Shown here piece after piece: positions 10,709-21,033 of a DNA stretch of 64,000 nucleotides (positions within the stretch are counted from its first letter, which is position 1; every line of letters begins with the position of its first letter). The notes under the pieces were generated by a model that was not told the DNA's origin, did no database searches, and saw only the letters and a list, made by a program, of their open reading frames with translations. The position numbers and the translations under genes are program-made. The stretch is from Suillus spraguei (lineage: Eukaryota; Basidiomycota; Agaricomycetes; Boletales; Suillaceae): positions 248,001 to 312,000 of the forward strand of contig JABCPU010000024.1 of assembly GCA_016800925.1 (NCBI GenBank), written 5' to 3'.

Positions 10709-11340
10709 GCGAACGCGATGACAATGTTGAGCACCTTAGCCACGTATGAAACATCGCCTTCGAAAAGCAATGATGAGGTAGTTACGATCCGAGTCATCGC
10801 GGGTGCAAGAATTCGAGTATGTGGCAAGAAACAGTCTGCTTAGGTGGCAGGAATTTGCAAACGTTGATCGACTGTAGAGATGCTAGCCCATTATCTCATA
10901 GCAAGTCGTGCCTTAGGATACACACTAGTGCTGCCGAAGTCCAGTCCGGTCCAATTCTTGTGGCAAATTTTTCGAACGCCAAACCGAACCTATGGTTCGG
11001 TTCAGCCATTTGGTCGAACCCTGGACCGAACGTCTCTGAACACGGGAGGTCCAGTTCGCGTTTGAACCAGGTTTGACTAAGCTTGCAGACGATGGGCTGC
11101 CTATTTTGTTGCAGAGGTCTCTCAAGACCATGAGAGCTCCACCACGCCATTCCCAACACCATGAATGCCATGCACAAATGCCCAGTGCACGTCAGCAACT
11201 GCTGATGTGGCTCAAATGAGTATAGGACAACAGAGGGAGCCCTTTGCCAGTGCTTGACACATATGCCCAGTGCACATCAGCAAATGCTGATGTGGCTTGA
11301 ACACATGCAAACAACACCTGAAGGTGCCAGAATGAGAGGA
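10709..11340. other. Intergenic region with short palindromic repeats
   Basis: Beyond the duplication boundary. It holds a second, diverged copy of the protease promoter segment (ttgctggaaagtgatat recurs at 10550 and 10651), a GGTTCGGTTC-type imperfect palindrome near 10980-11060, and two copies of a hairpin unit (11172-11220 and 11257-11299). No gene can be supported. Confidence 0.5.
11172..11299. repeat. Direct repeat of a hairpin unit
   Basis: Two copies, at 11172-11220 and 11257-11299, share ATGCCCAGTGCAC followed by the stem-loop GTCAGCAACTGCTGAT or its variant CATCAGCAAATGCTGATG. The centre is a near-perfect palindrome. Function unknown. Confidence 0.6.
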
Positions 11341-11578
11341 GCAGGGGTACAGGCAAGAGCAGACACAAGCAGATAAGCTCAGGCAAGTTCAAATGAGTGC
11401 AGGCAAGCAGATGAATACAGACGAATCTATGTGAGTCCAAATGAGGGTAGGCAAGCACAGACAAGTCCATGTGAGTCCAAATGAGGGTAGGCAAGCACGG
11501 ACAAGTCCAGACGGATACAGACGAGACAAATGCATGCAAGTCCAGGCAGGTCCAAACAAGTGCAGGCAAGTGCAAAAG
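11340..11578. repeat. Minisatellite, left part
   Basis: Degenerate tandem repeats of a unit of roughly 20-25 bp built from caagtccaaatgag and tgcaggcaagca. The array is interrupted by the Gypsy element at 11579 and resumes at 19206. Confidence 0.8.
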
Positions 11579-12053
11579 TGTTACGAACTGGGGTGGCGTC
11601 ACCAGCGACAGTGAGAAGACACACGCGGTCTGCTGGGAGTTCTTACAACGTCCAGAAGAGGACGAGGTGAAAGTACAAGGAACGCGTTCCAAGTACGATC
11701 AAGGGTTCAGCCTCAAGGATAAGTCCAAGAGGTATCCGCGAGAATAAAGACTAAGGCTAAGGGGTGCTTAGACTTAGAGATGATTCAAGACGACTTAGGT
11801 TGGAGACCTAAGCGAAGGAGATTCCAGGTAAAACCCAGTAAGATTAAAGTAGCGAATCTACTACAAGTACACTGTGCTTAAATAGGCCAATATGTGCGCA
11901 CAGACCAAGAGAAATGTGAGAACGTAAGTGCGTATCCAAAGAAGGAAGGCAACTATAGTACAGATGCGTTGAGCATATGAATCGGAGTCATGTTATGTAA
12001 TATACACGGTAAATAAGGTAGGAAAATGAATAGGGGCACGTACGATTGTAACA
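11579..12053 (-). repeat. 3' LTR of the chromovirus
   Basis: 475 bp, TGTTACGAACTGGGG to GATTGTAACA on the plus strand. No difference from 18731-19205 was found by eye. Contains the 11-mer aagattaaagt at 11840-11850, the complement of the primer-binding site. Confidence 0.93.
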
Positions 12054-12066
12054 TTACCCCCGTATT
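12054..12066 (-). promoter_or_regulatory. Polypurine tract of the chromovirus
   Basis: On the coding strand the bases just before the 3' LTR read tacgggggtaa, a short G/A run in the expected place for plus-strand priming. The call is by position and composition only. Confidence 0.5.
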
Positions 12067-12086
12067 ATACTGAAAGTCACCGGCTT

Positions 12087-13556
12087 TCAATCACTTTGGT
12101 TCGCATAGTAGATGGGATCGTCGCTCCATTGGTAGTCTTCGTCAGCAACGGATCCACTCATCATATACTTAGCTTCCTCCAAGCCAGCGCGTCGTTTAGA
12201 GTCCCTTCTTTTCTCTGCACGAATGTGTTCATCGTCAAGCTGCTTTTCCCAAGCACGAAGCGCGTCATAAAATCCTTCATCTTTCCAAGTTAACTCGAAG
12301 GGAGGAGGCCCAACTCGGTTAGGGCAGTAGAGAGATAGATGAGTCGGTGACCAATATCTGCAAATCTTGCACTGATATTCCGCGCAATTCTTTTGGCGAT
12401 GTCCTAGCAAGCCACAGATTCGGCATTTCATATTCTCATCAGGATTAGAATAGACCTTGCGTAGGGGGGTCGGAGAAATGATGGGCGTAGGACTGGTGGA
12501 TCTAGCGCGTTTCTTTCCCTTCTCCTTCGTCATACGTTTTAAGGCAAGGGTGTTCCGCCGCTTAAGTTGTGCCTGCTGACCGGGGGACAATGTGTATGCT
12601 GATTCAGGAAGGTCCGGGGTGACTGCACGCTCAGCAGCTGCAAGAAGTTCGGTGGGAGAAGAGGAGGAAGTGATACCAAAGTCTTTTACTAAGACTGGTG
12701 AAATTGGATCCATGGGACCGAATGACGATGGGATGGACATGGGGGGATGGATATGAAGGTCGCGAAGTCGAGGACCGAGTGTTACCAACTCGGTTGCGGG
12801 GATACCCAATAGTTTAGCTGCCTTACACTGCTCTTCTGTGCAGGGCTCGTACAGCCAATCAGGGCAGTCAAGAGTGACCTTGGCGGGACGTGAAGAAGTT
12901 GACTGTCCGATAGGGGATGGTGTTCGGGGAGATGCAAGATCCGTCTGTGTTTGTTGTAGATCAGTGATGGCTTCTTCTACTAGACTTCTAGCCGCTCTCG
13001 TTTCAGTGACTGATTGCTGGATTGTTTTGACAACCTCGTTGGTGAGTTGTCCGATCTTTTGGACAGCAGTGTATAGGCCAGTAAAGGCGTCAAGACTAGA
13101 ATAAACATGCGAAGATGAGGGTGCTGGAACAGGAAGTGGCGTATCTTCCTGCGGAGAGGGAGGTCGAGCAACACCTGCTCGACGTTCGGCAATGATATGA
13201 ATAGCTTCTTCAACATCATTTTTAAAAGAATCGGGAAGCAACAACATAGCGTAAGCACGAATACGTTTTTGAAGATGTATGAAACGATGTTGGTACGTGT
13301 CTTCCGCGATGTCTTTGGCGGTGACTTCGATGAGTGCTGCGGTGCGGATGATATTAATGAGGAGTAACGCGGGGAAAGCTCCTCGTTCAGTAAGGATTCT
13401 TTCGATTTCAAGGGCGTGTCCCTCGCAGAGAATAGCGGCTTCGATGTAAGAGGTGTTATCAATTTCTGTGGTGAGGGTTCCATATCGTTCAGTTTCAGAG
13501 TCGGAGTCATTGGTGGTAGCGACAACAGGTGTAATGTAAGCAGTGGGGAAAGACAT
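12087..13556 (-). CDS. Chromovirus third ORF: 489-aa protein with zinc knuckles
   Basis: Intact 489-codon frame on the same strand as gag-pol, starting 55 bp after the integrase/chromodomain stop and ending about 25 bp before the polypurine tract, i.e. in the position an env gene would hold. No signal peptide or membrane segment is seen, so it is not an envelope protein. The N-terminal third is helical, the middle is Ser/Pro/Thr-rich with likely disorder, and a Lys/Arg patch (KEKGKKRARS) precedes two cysteine motifs near residues 385-420: CRICGLLGHRQKNC (perfect CCHC, C-x2-C-x4-H-x4-C) and CKICRYWSPTHLSLYC (C-x2-C-x6-H-x4-C). The C-terminus is acidic and Tyr-rich. A second nucleocapsid-like or nucleic-acid-binding accessory protein is the best guess. 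I cannot name a family. Confidence 0.75.
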   Translation of the reverse strand: MSFPTAYITPVVATTNDSDSETERYGTLTTEIDNTSYIEAAILCEGHALEIERILTERGAFPALLLINIIRTAALIEVTAKDIAEDTYQHRFIHLQKRIRAYAMLLLPDSFKNDVEEAIHIIAERRAGVARPPSPQEDTPLPVPAPSSSHVYSSLDAFTGLYTAVQKIGQLTNEVVKTIQQSVTETRAARSLVEEAITDLQQTQTDLASPRTPSPIGQSTSSRPAKVTLDCPDWLYEPCTEEQCKAAKLLGIPATELVTLGPRLRDLHIHPPMSIPSSFGPMDPISPVLVKDFGITSSSSPTELLAAAERAVTPDLPESAYTLSPGQQAQLKRRNTLALKRMTKEKGKKRARSTSPTPIISPTPLRKVYSNPDENMKCRICGLLGHRQKNCAEYQCKICRYWSPTHLSLYCPNRVGPPPFELTWKDEGFYDALRAWEKQLDDEHIRAEKRRDSKRRAGLEEAKYMMSGSVADEDYQWSDDPIYYANQSD

Positions 13557-13611
13557 TTCGAAGGGGTAGTTAATCAGGTGCTTGATGCGAGTTGATTTGA
13601 CTGAAGGATAA

Positions 13612-16600
13612 TCAGAGGGCGTGTTGCTTCTTATAAGCCTTCAATATTCGAGCAGAGTTCTTCAAGTTCTTTTCTGGGAGCCATTCGTTATCTCCTGATG
13701 AATATCCTTTCCAGGAAACAAGGTAGCGTCGGCGATTGCCAGTTCCTTTGTGAGAAAGAATTGCTTCTATTTCGTATTCCTCTTCTTCTTCGATAACATC
13801 AGGTGGGGGTTCAGTGAAGTTCGGGCCGTGCACGTCTGTTTCGCTATAGGATGATAAGACAGAAGCATGGAATGTGGGGTGAATTTTCCACTGCGGAGGG
13901 AGTTTGAGCGTGAACGTGATGGGTGATAAGACATCGATGATCGGGAAAGGTCCATATCGTTTCGGTGCCAATTTCCTTGATGGGAGTTTAAGTCTAAGAT
14001 TGGCGGCGGATAGCCAGACCTTATCTCCGATCTTCCATGGGGTGTACTTATCTCCTCGAGATCGTTCGGCCATTGTCTGCATGGCAATGTTATGGCAGGC
14101 GATTGCTTCTTCTCTTATCTTCTGCAGAGATCGTACTCGATCTTCTGCTGCAGGAACTGATGAATCGGGAATAAGGTGGGGAATGGCACGTGGTTCGTAT
14201 CCCATCATCAAATAGAAGGGTGATGCGTTACGTGCATCGTGTTTTCGGTGATTGTGAACAAATTCAGCGATTGGTAGATGTTCTACCCAATCTTCAGGGT
14301 TGTTACGGCAATAAATGCGAAGGTATGTTTCAAGTTCTTGATTGAGCCTTTCCGTTTGACCATCAGTCTGCGGGTGGTAAGCCGTGGATGGAGCGATGAC
14401 GTAGTCGAGAAGTCGGGCAAGTTCCTTTGAGAAGCGAGATAGGAATTGCGGTCCTCGATCCGAGATGGCTTTGTCATGGAGTCCAAATCGTCGGTAAACA
14501 TGTTTTAAAAATAGCTTGGCCACACCTTTGACGTGATAGTTTTTAAACAAGGGATAATAATTACCCCCTTCGTAAGGCCATGGTCTACCACGACCATGAT
14601 ACTGTCAAAGCCTCCGGAGACGGGGAGGTCAGTAATGAGATCAACGGAGACCTGGGAGAACGGGCGAACAGCCGACGAAGGAATAGGCACAAGCGGAGGG
14701 CGAACAGGATGAGTATCCGCTTTCATCTGCTGACAAAGGGCGCAACCCTCGACGTATTTCCGAATATAAGAGCCCATTGCAGGCCAGTAAGCTTCTCGTT
14801 TGACGAGTTCTTCAGTTTTGAATCTACCGGGGTGTCCCGCGGTAGGGTGATCATGATACCTTTTCAGGATATCGGAGCGATGTGCCGGTGGAATATAAGC
14901 ACGGTTCTTAAAATAGAGGACGTTCTCCTCAATCTTCCAATCAGAAAGTGCAGATTTCATGGGGGGAAGGCATACACCATCGAGGGCGTCAGACGCTGTT
15001 TTGAAAACAGGGTCGTCGAGAGGATCTGAGGATGACAGCACATCCTTTAAGTCGGTGTCAATAAGACGAACGAATAGAGCGTCAGGGAGGAGGGTCTGGT
15101 CTTCGTTATCATCTTTGCCGGAGTCATAGTCAGGCCGGCGGGATAGTGCATCCGGCACTGCTAATTTAGTACCTGCAACGTGATGCAGTTCGATGTCGTA
15201 AATAGACAAGATCAATTGCCAACGTGCTTGGCGGCGAGTGAGCTTCTGTGCACTTCTAAAGTACAGAAGGTTCTTATGGTCGGTGAATACCAGGACGGGA
15301 TGTGGGTTTCCTTCGAGATAATGGCGCCATTCGTTCAATGCCCGGATTACGGCAAGGAGTTCCCGATCAAAGATCTGGTAATTGCGTTCTGCGGGGTTTA
15401 AAAGACTGTGAAAGATATGCGCATGGGTGATAAACACCATTTCCATCAGTCTGTAAGAGAACTCCGCCAGTTGCTACAAGCGAAGCGTCGGTAGCAATCG
15501 CAAATTGTCGGCGGGATCAGGATTACGGAGTACCGGTTGGGAAGTGAAGCGTCGTTTTAGTTCTTCGAAAGTGTCCATACATTCGGTTGACCATTCAAAG
15601 GCCTTATCTTTCTTTGTCAAATCGATGAGGGGTCTGGCGATGTCCGAATAGTGGGAAATGAATGTGCGGTAGAAGTTGCAAAAACCGAGGAATGACCGAA
15701 CATCTTTTACAGATTTTGGGGTTGGCCATTCGGAGATTCCCTTGGTCTTGGCGGTGTCCATAGCAACTTGTCCGGGGCGAATTATCATTCCGAGGTATTC
15801 CACTTCTTCTGCGTCAAAGGTGCATTTCTCCGGTTTCAAAAACAGGTGTTCTTTTCGTATTTTCATCAAAACTCGTCTGGTTCGTTCACGGTGTTCTGTC
15901 ATTGTCGTAGAGAAAATCAGGATATCATCCATATAGATAACCATCCATCCTTCATTGATTTCTTGTTGAAAGGTGCGATTCATGTACGCTTGAAAAAGTT
16001 GCCGGGGAATTGCAGAGGCAAAGAACATGACGTTTGGTTCAAAGAGGCCAAATTCCGTGGTAAACGCAGCTTTCCACCTATCATCAGGATGAATGCGAAT
16101 GTTGTTATAACCGGACCGGATATCCATTTTCGTAAAGAACTGTGCGTTATGAAGGCGTGCGACAAGGGAAATGGGGAGTGGAAGCGGGTATGCGTTTTTG
16201 ACAGTCCAATCATTGATGTAGCGATAATCTTGACAGGGACGCAGTTCTCCACTCTTCTTTCCTACAAAGAAGAAACCACTAGCTTGAGGTGATTTCGATT
16301 CTGAGATAAATCCTTTCGCAACGTTTTCATCGATAAACGTTTTGACAGCAGCGCGTTCTTTTTCCGATAGCGGGTAGACCTTAGACGTGCGAGGGATGAA
16401 ACCGGGTTTGGTGTCGATCCGATGATCGATACCAGGGCGTTCGGGGGGTAGTTTGTTTAATCCGTCTTTAGCAAAGATGTCTGCGAAGTCGTGTAAATAA
16501 TCCGGACCAGTTCTTCGAAGGATTTTCTTTTTCTTTCCTTCTCGTCGGTAGCGAATTCCTGAGCTTTATTACTAAATTTCGGAGGAGGAAGAGGAATTGT

Positions 16601-17726
16601 GGAGTAGTTGGAGGATTGTTCGAGCTGGGAAGTTCCATCACGTGTTAGGGGCGTATCCATGGATACTTCCTCTATAATCCTCATGCTGATTCCGTCGTAT
16701 CATATTCCACTAGAAATTCTCCATCTCCTAGTTCGTAAGAGGAAATTTCACGTACTTCTGGTGCATGCCAGACGTCATGCATGGTGTCAAATTGGTCATC
16801 ATCCTCAGTTGGGATCATCGAGGGCACGGATTGTTCGTTATCGGGGATTTCTTCAATGAGGCTGAAAGGTTTTCGGGGGAACGAAGAACTTGGATAATTT
16901 CGGTACGTTGGTGCTTCGCCCTGGGAGTTCTTCTTCTGTTTTTCTCTTTCCTATTTCTGTTCGTCTATTGGCCGCTGCTCAATAGGTTCTTGTCCGACCC
17001 GATGCTCGGGTTCGTCTCATTCTTGCGCTTTTCTACGCGAGGAATTGGTGACACTGCTCGCGGCAGTTGTACACGTGGAGTGGGTTCTGTGGTACGTGGA
17101 TTCGTCTTCTGGTTTTGGGTCTTCAGGGACACGATAGGAGAAGCGATGAATGGTTTCGGAAGCGGGAATGTTGCCATTTAGTGTGGTTTGAAGAGTTGGG
17201 GTAACCCGTTCTTCTTCCGATCTTCATCTATATCGATTTCGATCTCGTCTGATTTTTCTGTCCGCGAAAGGACGAGTGTTTCAGCAGCCCAATCTATAAT
17301 TGGGTTCATTGCTCGTAACCATGGATTCCAAGGAGGATTTGGTCTCTCCTTCCTAGTTTGGTGATATTGAATTTTCCATACATGGTTCGGTCGTCAATTT
17401 TGACCGCTAGGAGGCAATAATGTGTGATGGTCCTCCCTTGATAAGAGTCCCATCTGCCGTGGTAACTCGAAATGGTTCTTTGAGTTTTCGTCGTGTGATT
17501 TGATGGAGTTTCACAAACTCTTCTGAGATAAATGTGCCGCTGCTCCTGAATCGATAACAGCGGTGGTGTCGACGGATTTTAAACGAGTACGCGAATGGAG
17601 GGTGATAGGGACACGAAGTTCTTTTCTTTCACCTACAGCGCGTACAAGTCTTAGTAATACATTGGGAGAAACATACGTCGAATCTTTGTTTCTCCAGATC
17701 AAAAATCCTGCAACAATCCGTCGCAC
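13612..17726 (-). pseudogene. Chromovirus pol: protease, RT, RNase H, integrase, chromodomain (frameshifted)
   Basis: Read on the minus strand. Protease VIDSGAA at about 17545. Reverse transcriptase from about 16450, with GELRPCQDYR, DIRSGYNNIRI and the catalytic YMDD (IYMDDILIFS). RNase H with TDASLVATGGVLLQ and FTDHKNLLYF. Integrase with an HHCC zinc region (HPGRFKTEELV...CALCQQMK) and DDE core DLITDLP, SDRGPQFLSRF. A C-terminal chromodomain (RRYLVSWKGYSSGDNEWLPE). The frame is broken by single-base changes at about 17536 (GGG to GG), 16018, 15995, 15503, 15398 and 14525. The 16018 and 15995 changes compensate each other and scramble nine residues. Correcting these by eye restores family motifs, so they are recent lesions or base-calling errors. 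Confidence 0.85.
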
Positions 17727-18533
17727 GGTTCTTCATCTTCTTCTTCTCCTTTAACTTCGGTTTGTCGGAGTGGTGTCTTCTTCTTTCTATCAGGACAATT
17801 ATGGATGCGATGTCCTGTTTTTCTGCATCCGAAGCATTGCCCTTTCTTCATGCACTCGGATCTCTCCATGTCGGAGATTCGATCTACGACCATTGCGTTG
17901 GAATCACGGTTCGGAATATACCGTGCATTCCCGTAGTTCTTTTCTTCTGTTGTGGAATATGACGTGTCCTCATGGCGTTAAGCCGATGATGGGCGTTGTC
18001 AATAGCAACGCATTGCAACACAACATCTCTGAATATCTCGGAGACATCTCCTGTATTGAAAAGCTTTGTAAGGATACCCCAATTAAGACCATCTTGGAAG
18101 AACTGGATCTTCGTCGCATTATCGGTGATATGAGCCTTGGCTGCAAGTGCCTCAAAGTCGGCGACATAGGTATGAGATCTCCAGTTCCTTGCTTGAGATC
18201 TCTAAGGCGTGTAAGCGCGGTCATTCTGGTATCCACTGGTTCGAATGCTTCTTTGAAGCTCTTCATAAAATCGACCATTGTCCCATAACCGACTTTTTGT
18301 CCGGAAGTGTCGGTGGATTGGGCGTGTTCAAGGAATTGTTCCTTCCATGATTTGGCATTCTTTTCGGTCATGAAGGATGTTATGTAGATGATCTTCTGTT
18401 TGTCGGCGGTGTAAAGCTTTTCATTGATGTCAAAGTGCAGATTGCACGACTGGATAAACTCGCGAGAGTTATCGCGATCTCCATCAAAACCAATCGGTTG
18501 ACCGATCTTGTATTCGAATTCTTTGGTCGACAT
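17699..18533 (-). pseudogene. Chromovirus gag with CCHC knuckle (one frameshift)
   Basis: Starts at 18533 with MSTKEFEYKIGQPIGF and continues as a typical fungal Gypsy capsid (DRMTALTRLRDLKQGTGD-like block). A one-base shift near 18168-18174 moves the frame; the following stretch reads correctly in another frame (YVADFEALAAKAHITDNATK). The nucleocapsid knuckle CFGCRKTGHRIHNC is at about 17820-17860. Capsid and nucleocapsid assemble the retroelement particle. Without the one-base shift, gag would run on towards the protease. Confidence 0.8.
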
Positions 18534-18718
18534 GGTTGATGTTTCTTCTGATGAGTTATACTTTCTCGGTGCCTACACGCGCTGTCTTGCTGTCCGTTAG
18601 GGCTTTCTTCCGTCAGAGGGCTTCTCTGACAATCTGCTCAGCGTACGCTTACGCTAGTCTGCTGATCGAAGCGATCAGGGTTCAGGGTCGAAGACTGGAT
18701 AGTCGACGATCAAAATGG

Positions 18719-18729
18719 ACTTTAATCTT
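18719..18729 (-). promoter_or_regulatory. Self-priming primer-binding site of the chromovirus
   Basis: The coding strand has AAGATTAAAGT one base inside the 5' LTR. No TGG, the usual start of a tRNA-type binding site, is present there. The 11-mer is the exact reverse complement of the LTR sequence ACTTTAATCTT at the predicted transcript start (18992-19002). This is the arrangement of the Tf1/sushi group, where the 5' end of the mRNA folds back as primer. Confidence 0.75.
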
Positions 18730-18730
18730 T

Positions 18731-19205
18731 TGTTACGAACTGGGGTGGCGTCACCAGCGACAGTGAGAAGACACACGCGGTCTGCTGGGAGTTCTTACAA
18801 CGTCCAGAAGAGGACGAGGTGAAAGTACAAGGAACGCGTTCCAAGTACGATCAAGGGTTCAGCCTCAAGGATAAGTCCAAGAGGTATCCGCGAGAATAAA
18901 GACTAAGGCTAAGGGGTGCTTAGACTTAGAGATGATTCAAGACGACTTAGGTTGGAGACCTAAGCGAAGGAGATTCCAGGTAAAACCCAGTAAGATTAAA
19001 GTAGCGAATCTACTACAAGTACACTGTGCTTAAATAGGCCAATATGTGCGCACAGACCAAGAGAAATGTGAGAACGTAAGTGCGTATCCAAAGAAGGAAG
19101 GCAACTATAGTACAGATGCGTTGAGCATATGAATCGGAGTCATGTTATGTAATATACACGGTAAATAAGGTAGGAAAATGAATAGGGGCACGTACGATTG
19201 TAACA
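18731..19205 (-). repeat. 5' LTR of the chromovirus
   Basis: 475 bp, sequence as in the 3' LTR. On the coding strand it has an ATTGGCC (inverted CCAAT) and a TATA-like CTATTTAAG about 33 bp upstream of the 11-mer ACTTTAATCTT at 19002-18992, which is therefore the likely transcription start. Confidence 0.92.
18992..19040 (-). promoter_or_regulatory. LTR core promoter and transcript 5' end
   Basis: TATA-like CTATTTAAG, then about 33 bp to ACTTTAATCTT. The 11-mer pairs exactly with the primer-binding site at 18719-18729. TATA-like box and 11-mer are both conserved in the older solo LTR (11-mer at 24740-24750), which supports function. Confidence 0.6.
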
Positions 19206-19412
19206 AAAGAGTGCAGGCAAGCACAGATGAATGCAGGCAACATGCAAGTCCAGGCAGGTCCAAATGAGTGCAGGCAAGCACAAATGAATGCAGGCAAGTC
19301 CAGGCAAGTCCAAATGAGTGCAGGCAAGTGCAGACAAATGCAGGCAAATCCAAACGAGCACAAGGAAGCATAAATGAATGCAGGTGAGTTCAGACAAGTC
19401 CAACAGAGTGCA
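19206..19412. repeat. Minisatellite, right part
   Basis: Continuation of the 11340-11578 array (gtgcaggcaagcaca, aagtccaggcaagtcc) after the Gypsy insertion. Confidence 0.8.
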
Positions 19413-20323
19413 GGAAGGTTCTGAGAAGTGGACTATGTTATGGGAAACTAGTCTCTGAGACTCACCCTTGCCCCATCTATTAATAACACATACTCCTAGC
19501 CCACCTCGTGACCCTCACATTCCTCCTGCTCCACCCTCCTAGAACCCTCCCATACCCCTCGCACCTCTAGAACATCCAGAAACCCTCTCATGACACCTCT
19601 TGCAGACCTCTAGAAATATGTCTGATACCTCCAGCGCCTCCCTCATATGCTTTTCATGAACTTAACATTGGAGCCTCATTGTTACCTTCTTCATGATGGT
19701 ATGTCCTTCTCTTCTTACCTCCATGATGTCTTCCTTGACACTTCCTACTCATAAAGCTCAGTTGACATCTTCAGGGCTAGGTCACCACTTTGTGAGCCTG
19801 AGGAAGACTCGAGACAAATGAAAAATGCAAACATTGGTCAAAATACCGTGCGCAGAGGCGAAGCACTGCCGACTTCTTGCTGAAATGCAGCAACTCATGA
19901 AGCCTCAACGTGAAAATCCAGACTTGCAGGCATTATCTACTGACCCTGCTCATGTTGCAACTTGAAACAATATGGCCCAACATGTGGGTCTTGGTGACTC
20001 AGATATGTACACACTCACTTCACTCTGAACCTGTGGAAATGTTCAAACATCCAAGCTTCGATACCCAGCCAACCAACACACCAGTCGAACGACGGATTAT
20101 GCCAGATAATCAACTAATTCACTGTATTATTCCTGGACTGCACTCATACCAACTGTTACAAGAACACCTTCTTGTGCCCCTACTATCATTTTTCCTCCTA
20201 TGCGTCGCCATCGACTCTCGTCCTGACAAGGCCTCCATCCTCGTCCTCCACTACCTCATCTGGCTTGCCATCGTCACTCCCTACCTTGCCTATGCTCGCC
20301 TCCTCCATTGTCGCTAAACATGC
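19413..20323. other. Unrecognised low-complexity and decayed sequence
   Basis: Begins with a C-rich stretch (cctagaaccctcccatacccc), then sequence with short open frames interrupted by stops. The stretch 19820-20320 may be a decayed gene, but no family was recognised. It is cut at its right end by the LTR at 20324. Confidence 0.35.
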
Positions 20324-21033
20324 TGTAACAAACATATTGGCACTGGGTTTAAAACCCCATCTTTTGACACTCATCTCATGTCTATAGGAGTTACCACTTG
20401 TCCATGGCCATCTTACCCCTTTAGCATTACCGGCGGCATCCCACATTTACTGCACACCGTACTGACTGCTGCACCACGTTCCACGTACCGATGTCCTTCC
20501 ATGTCCTTGCTGCGTCCGCATAGCTCCATTTGGTGCATTGTTTGTTCTATGTTCGTGATCACTGATTCCATGGCAAGCCTTATTACATGTTGCCTCGTGC
20601 CGCAGCGCCTTGCGCTATGTTTACTTATGGTGGTTACTACACTCCAGCACTACTGATCTCACCTAGAAGTATTCCAAGTACATACAATTTAGGATATAAG
20701 CACCACGTACCCCACACGATACAGCACCTGATTTTACACCATTGCACGTACTATAGGTCAGGATTATTGTCTAGCTCTGGATCTACCCAGTAGTGGACTT
20801 AGTCTTTAAAGTTTCCTTATTGCTCGTTGATCTATCATGCTCATTCTCCGTTACTGCTGGCATACCACTGGACTTTTGACTGTTACTTTGACTGAACTTC
20901 TCATGCACCACTACTTTACCACTGAAAGTACCATGGACTTCTTTACTGTTTCTTTGCACCACTCGCAACCTTACCGCTACCGCTGATACTATTGCTCGAC
21001 ATCGCTCGCTCGATGCAACTGTTTCTGACTATA

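Larger units (their letters stand above)
11579..19205 (-). mobile_element. Ty3/Gypsy chromovirus, near full length, three-ORF type
   Basis: A 7.6-kb LTR retrotransposon with 475-bp LTRs (11579-12053 and 18731-19205) that read as identical, inverted ends TGTTAC/GTAACA, and a 4-bp flank AAAG on both sides (11575-11578 and 19206-19209). Minus-strand order is gag, CCHC knuckle, protease, reverse transcriptase, RNase H, integrase, chromodomain, extra ORF, which makes it a chromovirus. Identical LTRs point to very recent insertion. Even so, gag-pol carries at least seven single-base indels, six of them in homopolymers. It sits inside a minisatellite. An older solo LTR of the same family is at 24536-25004. 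Confidence 0.92.

Noticed and set aside
11192..11692. 166-codon minus-strand frame with leucine-rich repeats of CLDLPALV type
   Set aside because: It runs through the minisatellite and into the LTR; it is the translation of a tandem repeat and not a leucine-rich-repeat protein.
17563..18288. Plus-strand frames within the Gypsy element
   Set aside because: They lie opposite gag and protease, whose motifs are clear on the minus strand.
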